NCBI GenBank assembly: GCA_016709875.1
Contig: JADJLZ010000010.1
Location: 124,001-188,000, forward strand
DNA: 64,000 nt
Reading direction: 5' to 3'
DNA from: Planctomycetota bacterium
GTDB taxonomy: Bacteria; Planctomycetota; UBA1135; GCA-002686595
The notes beneath the pieces were generated by a model, which worked only from the letters and a program-made list of their open reading frames with translations, was not told the DNA's origin and did not search any database. Position numbers and translations under genes: made by a program. Shown here piece by piece: positions 1 through 12,170 of the stretch. How positions within the stretch are numbered: the first letter of the stretch is position 1; every line of letters begins with the position of its first letter.

Positions 1-1616
1 GCACGGCGCCACTTGCGCTCGAACTCGGCCTCGCCGAGCAGCTTCTTGGCGTTCTCGCGCAGCGTGTCGTAGGCGGAGACGCCCGGCTTGTCGGCCAACA
101 CGGCGAGCACTTCGTGCGCGGACTTGCCGCTGTACAGCGGCGCGATCAGCGGCTGCACGATGCCGAGCGTGCCGTCGGCGCTGCGCGCATCGCTCCAGCT
201 CTCGAGGAAGTGCGTCTCGTTCAGGTGCCAGTCGACGAGCTCGGAGGTCTCGTCTCGGTACTGCGAGAGGTGCACGCGCAGCGGCACCTTGGCGAGCGCG
301 ACGCCGAACTCCAGATCGGCCGGCGCGTCGTAGACCGGGTTGCCCGAGAGCATCACCAGGACCTCGACCTTGCCGTCCTTCATGTCCTGCGCGAGCGTCG
401 CGAGGGACTGTGCGTTGTCGCTGCCGGAGAACTCGGCCGGCGGCAGGTACTGCGCGCAACGGCCGATGCTCTCGAGCTTCTCGTTGATCAGGTGGGCGAT
501 CGCGTGGACCGCGGGCGGCTGCGATTCGCCGGCGACGACCAGCGCGCTGCCCTTGTGCTCGGAAAGGTCCTTGGCGGCGGCCTCGACCCAGGCAGCGAAG
601 GCTGCGCCCGAGGGCGCGGGCACGGCGCCCGAGACGCCGAGCTTGCTCGCGAGCGCGCGCGCAGCGGCCTCGATCTCGCCTGCACGCAGGGTCAGGCGGT
701 GGTCGGCGGCGGCGCCGGTGCAGGTCGGACGTCCCTCGAGGACGTAGAGCCGGTTGAGGCCGTCGGCCTTGCCTCCGCGCAGCTTGCGCCGGCTCGTGAA
801 CTCGCGGATCGAGCGCACGTTGCCGGGCGTCGAGGAGAGGAAATCCGCTTCGAGCGAGACGACGACGTCGGCCTTGTCGAAACGCGGCTGCAGTTCGACG
901 TCCTGGCCGAACGCGAGCTGCGCGCCGGCGCGTGCGTTGTCGCGGTTGGCCGGCTGCCACTGGTGCCAGGCGGCCTTGGGGTACTTCGCGAGCAGTTCCC
1001 GCAGCTGCGCGGCGAGCGTCGGGGAGACGACCGCTTGCGAGAGCACGCGCAGGCCGGAGCCCTGCTTGCCCGCCTGCTCGGTCATGGTCTGCTTCATGGC
1101 ATCCATGAAGGAGGACCAGGTCGCCGGGCGACCGCGGTAGAGGATCGACTGCGAGCGGTCGGGATCGTAGAGGCCGAGCACGGCGGCCTGCGACCAGACG
1201 TCGGTCGCGCCCAGGCTCGCGGGGTGGTCCGCGTTGCCCTCGCACTTGGTCGGCCGGCCCATGTGGCTCTCGACCAGCAGGCCGATCGCGCCGCTCGACC
1301 AGGGCATCGAGGTCGCGAAGAAGAGCGCCTTGCCCGGGAGCAGCTGTTCGGGGTTCTTGGCCCAGGGGACGAGCTTCTCGAGCGGTTGCTTCGTGCACGA
1401 GGCGCTGACGCCGGCGAGCGCGAGCGACGCGCCCATGAGCTTCAGGAAGTCGCGCCGCTCCGGCGGATCGAAGCTCTTCTGGGTCTGCTTGGGGTGCTCG
1501 CGCAGCAGCTTCTGCTCGAAAGGCTCCTGGCCGTGGAATTCAGCCAGGCTGCGCCACATCCGGGGGCTCGAAGGGCGGCTGCTCGACAGGGTGGTCTCGG
1601 GGGCTTCGTGGCTCAT
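1..1616 (-). CDS. actB: ActB, iron-sulfur subunit of alternative complex III (partial, C-terminus outside the window)
   Basis: This is the first ~538 codons of the iron-sulfur subunit of alternative complex III, a membrane quinol oxidoreductase that passes electrons to cytochrome c or an oxidase. From ATG 1616 it opens with the family's conserved MWRSLAEFHGQEPF box, then a twin-arginine-variant signal ERRDFLKLMGASLALAGV followed closely by a Cys, so Tat export with a possible lipid anchor is likely. The molybdopterin-oxidoreductase-like fold follows, with GRPTKCEGNADHPAS near residue 120; known ActB proteins keep this fold but lack the molybdenum cofactor. The ferredoxin-like half with the Fe-S cysteines lies beyond base 1. 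The start overlaps the actA stop by 4 bp (ATGA), which indicates translational coupling. The family call is very secure; only completeness is unknown. Confidence 0.93.
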   Translation of the reverse strand, partial: MSHEAPETTLSSSRPSSPRMWRSLAEFHGQEPFEQKLLREHPKQTQKSFDPPERRDFLKLMGASLALAGVSASCTKQPLEKLVPWAKNPEQLLPGKALFFATSMPWSSGAIGLLVESHMGRPTKCEGNADHPASLGATDVWSQAAVLGLYDPDRSQSILYRGRPATWSSFMDAMKQTMTEQAGKQGSGLRVLSQAVVSPTLAAQLRELLAKYPKAAWHQWQPANRDNARAGAQLAFGQDVELQPRFDKADVVVSLEADFLSSTPGNVRSIREFTSRRKLRGGKADGLNRLYVLEGRPTCTGAAADHRLTLRAGEIEAAARALASKLGVSGAVPAPSGAAFAAWVEAAAKDLSEHKGSALVVAGESQPPAVHAIAHLINEKLESIGRCAQYLPPAEFSGSDNAQSLATLAQDMKDGKVEVLVMLSGNPVYDAPADLEFGVALAKVPLRVHLSQYRDETSELVDWHLNETHFLESWSDARSADGTLGIVQPLIAPLYSGKSAHEVLAVLADKPGVSAYDTLRENAKKLLGEAEFERKWRR

Positions 1617-2296
1617 CGGTGGCACGTCGAGCAGTTGGTCAGGCTCTGGATCTGGTATTCCTGCACGAGCTTGGGGCCGATCTCGGCCTGGCTCATCGGC
1701 GGGAGGTTCGAGCCCGATTTCTCGGGCCGCTCCGGGTCCCAGCCCATGGTGGTGACTTGATCCCGCGGACGTACGAAGTCCTGCGGGTTGCGGTGGCAGG
1801 CCAGGCACCACTCCATGTTGAGCGAGTTGACCTTCCACATCAGCGGCATCTCGTCCACGCGGCCGTGGCAGGACTCGCAGCCGATGCCCTTCTTCAGGTG
1901 GATCGAGTGGTTGAAGAAGACGAAGTCAGGCAGGTCGTGGACGCGGTTCCACTGGATCGGGACGTCGGTGCGGTAGCTCTCGCGGATGGGCTCGAGCAGC
2001 GGCGCGTCCTTCCAGACGATCGAGTGGCAGCCCATGCACGTCTTGACCGGCGGGATGCCGGCGTTGGCCGACTCCTCGACCGCCGTGTGGCAGAAGCGGC
2101 AGTCGACGCCGAGTCCGGCCACGTGGTGCTTGTGGCTGAAAGGCACCTCCTGCTCCATCGCAACGGCGACGTTGTTGATCCACGGCCAGCGGTTGGCGGT
2201 GGTCAGCGCGAAAGCGCCCGTGCCGGCGAGCAGAGCGCCCGCGACGATCGAGGCCTTGGAGAGTGTGTTGGTGCTGGGTGAGAAGATCTGTGCCAT
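1613..2296 (-). CDS. actA: ActA, pentaheme cytochrome c subunit of alternative complex III
   Basis: This 227-residue protein is the multiheme cytochrome subunit of alternative complex III and works on the periplasmic side next to ActB. It carries exactly five CXXCH heme-binding motifs (CRFCH, CMGCH, CESCH, CLACH and CSTCH at the extreme C-terminus), matching the pentaheme ActA of Rhodothermus and Flavobacterium. An uncleaved N-terminal hydrophobic segment (about residues 14-35) probably anchors it. Additional histidines, as in FSHKHH and FNHSIH, are candidate distal heme ligands. It is the first visible gene of a minus-strand operon that continues into actB with a 4-bp overlap. Other members (actC-F) would be expected beyond the left edge. 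The ATG at 2296 is the only start that gives a complete signal/anchor segment. Confidence 0.93.
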   Translation of the reverse strand: MAQIFSPSTNTLSKASIVAGALLAGTGAFALTTANRWPWINNVAVAMEQEVPFSHKHHVAGLGVDCRFCHTAVEESANAGIPPVKTCMGCHSIVWKDAPLLEPIRESYRTDVPIQWNRVHDLPDFVFFNHSIHLKKGIGCESCHGRVDEMPLMWKVNSLNMEWCLACHRNPQDFVRPRDQVTTMGWDPERPEKSGSNLPPMSQAEIGPKLVQEYQIQSLTNCSTCHR

Positions 2297-2688
2297 CGGC
2301 TCTGAGGGGGGTGCCGAAAGGAGGAGATCGCGCCGTCGTTGGACCTGGTGTCGCGGGTGCAGGTGCTCGTGTCGCGCAGCGCGTGCGTCCGGAGTATGAG
2401 CGGCGAAACTCTAGGGTTTCGGGTAGTGGGGGGCAAGGCACTGGGGCGCCCGGTTGCGACCCAGTTTCAGCAGCACGGAAGGCGGGGATGAGAGCGACGC
2501 AAGGCTCCGAGCGCCATACGGCAGGCGGCGTACGAAGTCGGAATTGCCTGCGGAGGCCTGCCCGCTCCGGCGTCTCGCGGAAGCTTGGCCCCGTCTTTGA
2601 CGCTTCTTTGCAATCGGAGGCTTTGCTGGGCGGACCGCGGAATCTGTCTGGACCCCGGAGCCCTCCCGCCGTCAGGCGGTCACCTCAA
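2297..2688. promoter_or_regulatory. Divergent intergenic region between actA and pstB
   Basis: These 392 bases separate the minus-strand act operon from plus-strand pstB, so promoters for both should lie here. I see no convincing -35/-10 pair, Pho box, hairpin terminator or RNA gene. The frame of pstB stays open upstream to 2263, but that stretch reads as low-complexity Arg-rich protein and is probably not translated. Confidence 0.4.
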
Positions 2689-3624
<936 letters not shown>

Positions 3625-3676
3625 TCCCCCAAGCCCGAGGTTGCGGCCGGGAGCGCCTGCGCTAGGCTCTCCTGGA

Positions 3677-6600
3677 ATGGCTCACGGAGCGCGAGCCGCA
3701 TCTTCCCCCCATTCGCTCAAGGCGCGCGGTGCCGTGCTGCGGTCCAACCGGCTCGCGCTGCTCCTGGGCGTCGTTGCGATTTCGTTGACCTGCGTGATCG
3801 GCCTGCTCGCGTTCCGCAGCGGTCGCGGCCGGCTCGAGGCGCAATACACGCTCTCCACCACGCACGAGGTCGATTTCTACGCCACGCTGCTCGACTCGAC
3901 GACCGAGGGCGGAGTGCCGCAGTCGGTGCTCGACTACATCGCGCGGCACTTCGAGACCAAGCAGCAGCTCTCCAACGAGGGAGCCGAACTCGTCGTGTAC
4001 GACGAGCACGGCGCCGTGCTGCTCGACACCGCGCGCCGCCAGGCCCCCGGAGCGGGCCAGCTCACCGACCGCACCTACGCCCAGGGAGTGGACGTGCCGT
4101 CGACGATCGGGGAGGTGTGCACGCGCAGCTACACCTGGTCGGGCTACTGCAGGCGCGAGGGCAGCGAGCACAGCTACCTGGCCTCGTTCGGTCGTGCGCT
4201 GCAGACCCACGCGCTGGTCGGGTACTTCCTGCCGGCGGAGAACATCACGCTCGAGCTCGACCGCGCTTCGATCCCCTGGATGCTGGGCATGGCGCTCGTC
4301 GCACTGGTGCTGATGCCGCTCGCGCTGCTCATGCTGAACCGCAGCTACGTGCGCTCGGTCGTCTCGCTCGCGAGCGCGCAGGAGAGCCTGCGCGAAAGCG
4401 AAGCGCGCTTGTCCGCGGCGATCGAGAGCCTGCCGTGCGAGTTCACGATCCACGGTCCCGATGGGCGCATCGTGCTGCAGAACGCGGAGGCGGTGAAGAA
4501 GGCCGGACGGATGGAAGGCCGCACGCTCGCGGAGGGCGGACTGGGCCCCGAGCTCGTTCAATTCTGGGCCGGGCACTGTGCGCGCGCGCTGAAAGGCGAG
4601 AGCTTCGAGATCGAGTACGAGCGCCGCGAGGGCTCGACGCAGCGCCATTTCCACGCGATCGTCGGCCCGGTTCGCAGCGCGGCGGGCACGCTCGGCGTGA
4701 GCGTCCTCGAGTTCGACCTGACCGAGCGCAAGCGCACCGAGCGCGCCCTCGCCCACGCGCACCGCGAGCTGGACTTCCACTTCGAGAACTCACCGCTGGC
4801 GCTGATCGAGTGGGACCCGCAGATGCGCGTGCGACGCTGGTCGAAGGGCGCGGAGCGCATCTTCGGGTGGCGCGCGGAGGAGGTCCTTGGCCGCGACTAC
4901 TCCGAGTTCATGTTCGTGCATCCGGGCGACTTCGGACGCGTTGCGCAGGTGGTGGGCGAATTGATGCGCGGCGTGGCCCACGCCTCGAGCGAGAACCGCA
5001 ACCTCACGCAGTCGGGCGACACGCTGCACTGCCAGTGGTTCAACTCGGCCTTCTCCGACGCGAGCGGGCGCGTGCTCTCGGTGCTCTCGATCTGCCAGGA
5101 CGTGAGTGCGCGCGTGCGCGCAGACGGCGTCCAGCGCATGCACCGCCTGGTGTTCGGCGCGATGCTCGAGCAGCGCTCCGAGCAGGAGGTGCTCGGGATC
5201 CTGATCCGCAGCCTCGACGAGCTGATCCCCGGCGCGCTGTGTTCGGTGCTGCTGCGCGAGCCGGGTGCGGCCAGATTGCGCAACTGCGCGGCGCCCGCGC
5301 TGCCCGCGGAGTATCTCGATGCGATCGACGGCCTGCCGATCGGCGACGGGGAGGAGTGCGGCGTGTGCGGCCGCGCCTGCCACACGCGCCAGCCGGTGAT
5401 CATCGCCGACTTGCGCCAGGAGCCGTCGCTGCGGCGCTTTCTGCCGGTGTTCGAACCGCACGGCCTGCGCGCCTTGCACTCCTACCCGATCCTCGCCATG
5501 GATGGCAGCGCGCTCGGCAGCTTCGCGTTCTACTTCCAGCAGCCGCGCCAGCCGCGCGAGCGCGAGCGTGGCGTGATCGAGGAGGCCGTCGACCTCGCGC
5601 GCGTGGTGGTCGAGTACACCCGCGCGCAGCGCGAGCAGGCGCAGATGAACTCGCGCGTCTCCGTGCTGCACGACATCGGGCGCCAGATCCTCGAGACCGG
5701 CTCGGTCGAGGACGTCCTGCAGTACGCGGTCGAGCGCCTGTGCGAGTCGCTCGGCTGCCTGCGCGCCAGCGTGCTGCTCGTCGATCGCGACGCGAACGGC
5801 AACATCGAGCGCCTGCACCTGGCGGCCGCGGGCGGGGCCGCGCGCCTCTCGCAGCCAGTGGGCACGACTTTCGAGCCGAGCGCCCTGACGCCCGAGGAGA
5901 TGCAGTGCCTCTTGCGCGGCGAGACGCTCGTGCGCGCTGACCTGGGTGTTGAGGCGCAAAGCCGCGCCGCGCTGGTCGCGTTGGAGGCTCACGGCGTGCG
6001 CTCGATGGTGCAGTCGCCGATGATCAGCCACGGCCGGCTGGTGGGGACCTTGAACCTCGCCTATCCGACACTGGGCTGTCCGCCCGAGGAGGCCCTGGCG
6101 GTCGGTCGCGAGGCGGCTTTCCTGCTCGGCGTGGCGGTCGAGCAGCAGCGCCTGAACGAGGCTCTGCGCCAGCACGCGTTCGAGCTCGAGCGGCGCGTCC
6201 TGGAGCGCACCGAGAAGCTGCTCGAGACGAACGTCGAGATGGAGACCTACGTGCACACGGTGACGCACGACCTGCGCGCGCCGCTGCGCTCGATCCAGGG
6301 GTTCGGGCGCGCACTGGTCGAGGATCACTTGCACGAGCTCGGCCCCATGGCGCGCGAGTACGTCGAACGCATGGTCGCGGGCGCCGAGCGTATGGAGCAC
6401 CTGATGCGCGAGCTGCTCGCCTACAGCCGCCTGGGCCACACCGAGCTGCACATGCAGGGCGTCGACTTGAGCGCGATCGAGCGCGAGGCCGAGAACCTGA
6501 TCTCGAGCGAGCTCCGGCAGAGCTCGGCCGAGCTGATCGTCGAGGGTCCGCTGGGCGAAGTGCGCGGCCACACTCCGACGCTCGTGCAGGTCGTTGCGAA

Positions 6601-6955
6601 CCTGCTCAGCAACGCCGCGAAGTTCGTCCCCAAGGACCGCAGGCCGCAGATCAAGCTGCGCCGCGAGCAGCGCGGCCCGCGCTTGCGTCTGTGGATCGAA
6701 GACAACGGCATCGGCGTCCCGCTCGAAGCGCAGGAGCGCATCTGGGGCGTCTTCGAACGACTGCACGGGACGGACTCCTATCCCGGCACCGGACTGGGTC
6801 TGGCGATCGTGCGGCGCGCTCTGGGGCGCATGCACGGATCGTGCGGAGTCGAGTCCGATGCGAGCGGAGGCAGCCGCTTCTGGATCGAGCTCGATGCGCT
6901 CGAGACCGCGGCGGGCGAGTTCCCATCGGAAAGTTCATCAGGCCCGTCTGGATGA
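3677..6955 (+). CDS. Membrane sensor histidine kinase with two PAS and two GAF domains
   Basis: This 1092-residue protein is a transmembrane sensor kinase. The N-terminus has TM1 (about 22-43), a periplasmic sensor of roughly 150 residues, and TM2 (about 198-220). In the cytoplasm there are two PAS domains (about 240-355 and 368-480), two GAF domains (about 488-650 and 660-825), a HisKA domain with the phospho-acceptor His in VTHDLRAPLRS near residue 864, and an ATPase domain with the N box NLLSNAAKF, G1 box DNGIGVP and G2 box GTGLGLAI. The H-box/DHp type resembles phytochrome-like kinases (HDLRAPLR). No receiver domain is fused. ATG 3677 is preferred over an upstream TTG at 3641. It follows pstB by 52 bp and precedes a hybrid kinase by 85 bp, so the three may be co-transcribed. 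A role in phosphate sensing is only inferred from position. Confidence 0.85.
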   Translation: MAHGARAASSPHSLKARGAVLRSNRLALLLGVVAISLTCVIGLLAFRSGRGRLEAQYTLSTTHEVDFYATLLDSTTEGGVPQSVLDYIARHFETKQQLSNEGAELVVYDEHGAVLLDTARRQAPGAGQLTDRTYAQGVDVPSTIGEVCTRSYTWSGYCRREGSEHSYLASFGRALQTHALVGYFLPAENITLELDRASIPWMLGMALVALVLMPLALLMLNRSYVRSVVSLASAQESLRESEARLSAAIESLPCEFTIHGPDGRIVLQNAEAVKKAGRMEGRTLAEGGLGPELVQFWAGHCARALKGESFEIEYERREGSTQRHFHAIVGPVRSAAGTLGVSVLEFDLTERKRTERALAHAHRELDFHFENSPLALIEWDPQMRVRRWSKGAERIFGWRAEEVLGRDYSEFMFVHPGDFGRVAQVVGELMRGVAHASSENRNLTQSGDTLHCQWFNSAFSDASGRVLSVLSICQDVSARVRADGVQRMHRLVFGAMLEQRSEQEVLGILIRSLDELIPGALCSVLLREPGAARLRNCAAPALPAEYLDAIDGLPIGDGEECGVCGRACHTRQPVIIADLRQEPSLRRFLPVFEPHGLRALHSYPILAMDGSALGSFAFYFQQPRQPRERERGVIEEAVDLARVVVEYTRAQREQAQMNSRVSVLHDIGRQILETGSVEDVLQYAVERLCESLGCLRASVLLVDRDANGNIERLHLAAAGGAARLSQPVGTTFEPSALTPEEMQCLLRGETLVRADLGVEAQSRAALVALEAHGVRSMVQSPMISHGRLVGTLNLAYPTLGCPPEEALAVGREAAFLLGVAVEQQRLNEALRQHAFELERRVLERTEKLLETNVEMETYVHTVTHDLRAPLRSIQGFGRALVEDHLHELGPMAREYVERMVAGAERMEHLMRELLAYSRLGHTELHMQGVDLSAIEREAENLISSELRQSSAELIVEGPLGEVRGHTPTLVQVVANLLSNAAKFVPKDRRPQIKLRREQRGPRLRLWIEDNGIGVPLEAQERIWGVFERLHGTDSYPGTGLGLAIVRRALGRMHGSCGVESDASGGSRFWIELDALETAAGEFPSESSSGPSG

Positions 6956-7040
6956 CGCTCGCGGTCGCGCAGCGAGCTTGGTTGAATGCCGTGCCCGTTC
7001 AGGGGATGCCCTCCGCCTCACCTTCCCATCCGTTGCGCAC

Positions 7041-9380
<2,340 letters not shown>

Positions 9381-9391
9381 GCCTGCACGCC

Positions 9392-10147
9392 GTGGCGCTC
9401 CCGGGCACACCGTCGCCGCCGCGCATCGAGCGTTTCTCCTCGCCCGAGGCCGCCTGCCGCTCGCTCGCGCTCGAGATCGCGGCGCTCGTGCGCGAGAAGC
9501 CCGACGCACGGCTTGGACTGCCGACCGGCCGGACGCCGATCCCGCTCTACCGCGAGCTCGCGCGCCTGCACCGCGAGGAGGGGCTGAGCTTCGCCCGCGC
9601 GTGCAGCTTCAACCTCGACGAGTATCTCGGCCTGGCTGCAGACGACGCGCGCAGCTTTCGCGCGTTCATGCGCGAGCACTTCTTCGCGCAGGTCGACTTC
9701 GAGCCGCGCAACGTGCACTTCCCGAATGTCGCGGGCGAGCCCGAGCGCGAGGCGCGCGCCTACGCGCAGGAGTTGCGTGCGGCCGGCGGCCTGGACCTCG
9801 CGCTGCTCGGCCTTGGCCGCAACGGCCACGTCGGCTTCAACGAGCCCGGTTCGGGCCGCGACTCGAGCGCGCGCGTGGTCGAGCTCGCCGACCAGACGCG
9901 CGCGGACGCGGCCGTGGCCTTTGGCGGGCTCGCCAACGTGCCGGTGCGCGCGATCACGCTCGGGCTCGCGGAGATCCTCGAGGCGCGCGCGATCCGCATG
10001 CTGGCCTTCGGGGCGGCCAAGTCGGAGGTCGTGCGGCGCATGCTGCTCGAGCCGGCGAGCCAGGCCTGCCCGGCGAGCCTCTTGCGCGGACACGCGGACC
10101 TCGCGCTGCTGCTCGACGAAGGCGCTTCCACGGGCTTGCCGCGCTAG
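9392..10147 (+). CDS. nagB: Glucosamine-6-phosphate deaminase NagB
   Basis: This enzyme would convert glucosamine 6-phosphate to fructose 6-phosphate and ammonia in the cytoplasm, the last step of amino-sugar catabolism. The 251-residue product has the phosphate-binding LGLPTGRTPIPLY, the catalytic FNLDEYLGL and the LGLGRNGHVGFNEPGS motif, in which Asn occupies the position that is Asp in E. coli NagB. That Asn is common in Gram-positive-type NagB, so activity is expected. The GTG at 9392 lies 11 bp after the kinase stop and gives a length close to the usual ~250-266 residues; CTG/GTG alternatives nearby cannot be excluded. 6-Phosphogluconolactonase-like relatives share the fold, but the NGHVGFNEP motif favours NagB. 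No nagA is nearby. Confidence 0.87.
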   Translation: MALPGTPSPPRIERFSSPEAACRSLALEIAALVREKPDARLGLPTGRTPIPLYRELARLHREEGLSFARACSFNLDEYLGLAADDARSFRAFMREHFFAQVDFEPRNVHFPNVAGEPEREARAYAQELRAAGGLDLALLGLGRNGHVGFNEPGSGRDSSARVVELADQTRADAAVAFGGLANVPVRAITLGLAEILEARAIRMLAFGAAKSEVVRRMLLEPASQACPASLLRGHADLALLLDEGASTGLPR

Positions 10148-10189
10148 GGGGCTGGCCGGGGAGGCCTGCGCGAGGGATCATGCAGGGCC

Positions 10190-11380
10190 ATGATCTCGAA
10201 CCTGCTGCTCCTCTTCGCCCAGGCTCCCGCCGCACCGGCTCAGACCACCCCCGCGCCCCAGGTGCGCGACGTCTCCACCCAGCTCGAGGAGATCTGCACC
10301 CGCAACAACGTGCCGGGAATCGTCGCACTCGCGCTGCGCGGACATGACATCGTCGGACGCGGTGCGGCCGGCGTGCGCAAGCGCGGCGCGCCCGAGAAGG
10401 TGAGCTTCGCCGACCAGTTCCACATCGGCTCCTGCACCAAGGCGATGACCGCGACGCTCGCGGCGATCCTGGTCGAGGAGGGCAAGCTCAAGTGGAACAC
10501 GAGCCTGTTCGAGGTCTTCCCCGACCTCGAGGCGAAGGCGGCGTCTGGCTGGAACGAGGAGACGCTCAGCGCACTGCTCCAGAACCGCGGCGGCCTGCCC
10601 GCCGAGTTGATGGAGGACAACCTTTGGATCCGCCTGTGGCGCGCCACCGGTCCCGCGCGCGACCAGCGCCGCATGCTGCTCGAGGGTGTGCTGCTGCACC
10701 CGCCGCTCTCGCAGCCGGGCTCGACCTATCTCTACGCCAACGCGAACTACGCGGTCGCGGGCTCGATGTGCGAGGCCGCGGCGGGCGGGAGCTACGAGGA
10801 GCTGATCACGAAAAAGCTCTTCGAGCCGCTGGGCATGACGAGTGCCGGCTTCGGTCCCCCCGGCAACGCGAGCTCGCTCGACCAGCCGCGCGGACACGAG
10901 GCGAGCGGCACGCCCGTAGGACTGACCGGCAACGCCGACAACCCCGAGTGCATCACGCCCGCGGGCCGCGTGCACTGCACGATCAGCGACTGGTCGAAGT
11001 TCATCGCTTTCCACCTCGCGGGCGCGCGCGCCGTGCGCGGCCTCGCGCCCGAGACGGGCACCAAGCTGCTCTCGAAGGAGTCCTTCGAGATGCTGCAGAG
11101 CTCGCCCGAGGGTCCCGACAAGGGCTACGCGATGGGCTGGGGCGTCACCACGCGGCCCTGGGGCGGCGACGTGCTCGTGCATTCGGGCAGCAACAACCTG
11201 TGGTATTGCGTGGTGTGGATCGCGCCCGAGAAGGACTTCGCGGTCCTCGCCTGCTGCAACCAGGGCGGCAAGCCGGGCGAGACCGCCTGCGACAACGCCG
11301 CGACGGCGCTGATCACGAGCCTGCTCGGGCCGACGCTCGCGCCGAAGCCCGCGACGCCGCAGCCGCAGACGCCCAAGTAG
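10190..11380 (+). CDS. Secreted serine hydrolase of the beta-lactamase / class C family
   Basis: This 396-residue protein belongs to the AmpC/penicillin-binding-protein-like serine hydrolases that act in the periplasm. A short N-terminal hydrophobic segment ending in a Pro/Ala-rich stretch (about 1-22) looks like a signal peptide. The three active-site elements are visible: SxxK as SCTK near residue 84 (nucleophile Ser), YxN as YANANY near 183, and HSG in VLVHSGSNN near 328, in place of KTG. Family members include peptidases, esterases and beta-lactamases, and the substrate cannot be told from sequence. The C-terminus ends in a Pro/Thr-rich tail. It stands alone, 42 bp after nagB, and converges on the TPM gene, the stops being only 4 bp apart. 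Confidence 0.85.
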   Translation: MISNLLLLFAQAPAAPAQTTPAPQVRDVSTQLEEICTRNNVPGIVALALRGHDIVGRGAAGVRKRGAPEKVSFADQFHIGSCTKAMTATLAAILVEEGKLKWNTSLFEVFPDLEAKAASGWNEETLSALLQNRGGLPAELMEDNLWIRLWRATGPARDQRRMLLEGVLLHPPLSQPGSTYLYANANYAVAGSMCEAAAGGSYEELITKKLFEPLGMTSAGFGPPGNASSLDQPRGHEASGTPVGLTGNADNPECITPAGRVHCTISDWSKFIAFHLAGARAVRGLAPETGTKLLSKESFEMLQSSPEGPDKGYAMGWGVTTRPWGGDVLVHSGSNNLWYCVVWIAPEKDFAVLACCNQGGKPGETACDNAATALITSLLGPTLAPKPATPQPQTPK

Positions 11381-11384
11381 CGCG

Positions 11385-12170
11385 CTACTCGCGGCGCACG
11401 ACGAGCCGGTCTTCGAGCTCGTTCACGTCGTCGGGCTGGATCGGGAAGCCGGCGGCGAGCACGCGCCCGCACTCCGCGACCGAGGCGACCAGGCCCTCGC
11501 ACAGCGCTCCGCGCGAGGCCGCGTCGAGCACCAGGTCGCGCGCGCGCCCCCAGTGCGCGTCGCCGACCTTCTCGTGGACGGCCTTGTCGCCCATCACGAT
11601 CGCGCGGCGCTCGAACAGGCTCGCGAAGACGAGCACTCCAGTCCGATCGGCCGTTTCGTGCAGGCCCTGCGTGTGGAATTCGATGAGCGCCTGCTCGGCC
11701 GCGGCACGCGTGGCCTGCTTCTCGCTCGCGAAGGCGCGCGCGAGCGCGGGCAGCACGCTCGCCAGGCCGAAGCCCGCGAGCGCCGCACCGGCCAGCACGC
11801 CCAGGATCCCGAGCGGGGGCACGGAGTCGAAGAGCAATGCGCAGCTGAGCGCGACGAGTGCGGCGAGCGCGGCACCGGCGAGCAGGCGCGCAGACAGGTG
11901 CGGGTCCGAGCGCTCGAGCACGACCACGACGAGTTCGCCGCTGGTCTGCTTCTCCGTCGCCGCGATCGCCGCGCTCACGCGCTCGCGCTCGGACGGGCCG
12001 AGCACGCCGACGGCGCGGTAGCGCGCGCTGCGCGAGGCCGCGAGCGCGACCCAGGCGAGCACCAGCAGTCCCGCGAGCGCGCCGGCGACGACACGCCAAG
12101 TCTCGAGCGGCGCGCTCTCCCAGCTCGCGTGCGCGCCACCTTGAGCCAGCATCAGCATCGTGTTCACCAT
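11385..12170 (-). CDS. TPM-domain membrane protein
   Basis: This 261-residue protein has an N-terminal membrane segment (about 26-46), two more hydrophobic helices around residues 95-140, and a split TPM-like domain: TEKQTSGELVVVVLERSD before the helices and RTGVLVFASLFERRAIVMGDKAVHEKVG after them. It is the third gene of a lemA-ygcG-TPM operon, an arrangement found in many phyla. Its ATG (12170) overlaps the stop of ygcG by 7 bp, so it is probably coupled to it. TPM proteins have been linked to photosystem II repair in plants, but the bacterial role is not settled; membrane or envelope stress is the usual proposal. No catalytic motif is visible. Confidence 0.75.
   Translation of the reverse strand: MVNTMLMLAQGGAHASWESAPLETWRVVAGALAGLLVLAWVALAASRSARYRAVGVLGPSERERVSAAIAATEKQTSGELVVVVLERSDPHLSARLLAGAALAALVALSCALLFDSVPPLGILGVLAGAALAGFGLASVLPALARAFASEKQATRAAAEQALIEFHTQGLHETADRTGVLVFASLFERRAIVMGDKAVHEKVGDAHWGRARDLVLDAASRGALCEGLVASVAECGRVLAAGFPIQPDDVNELEDRLVVRRE

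Noticed and set aside
114..1760. Plus-strand open frame of 548 codons opposite actB
   Set aside because: The minus strand encodes unmistakable ActB; the plus frame is a GC-driven shadow with no recognisable domain.
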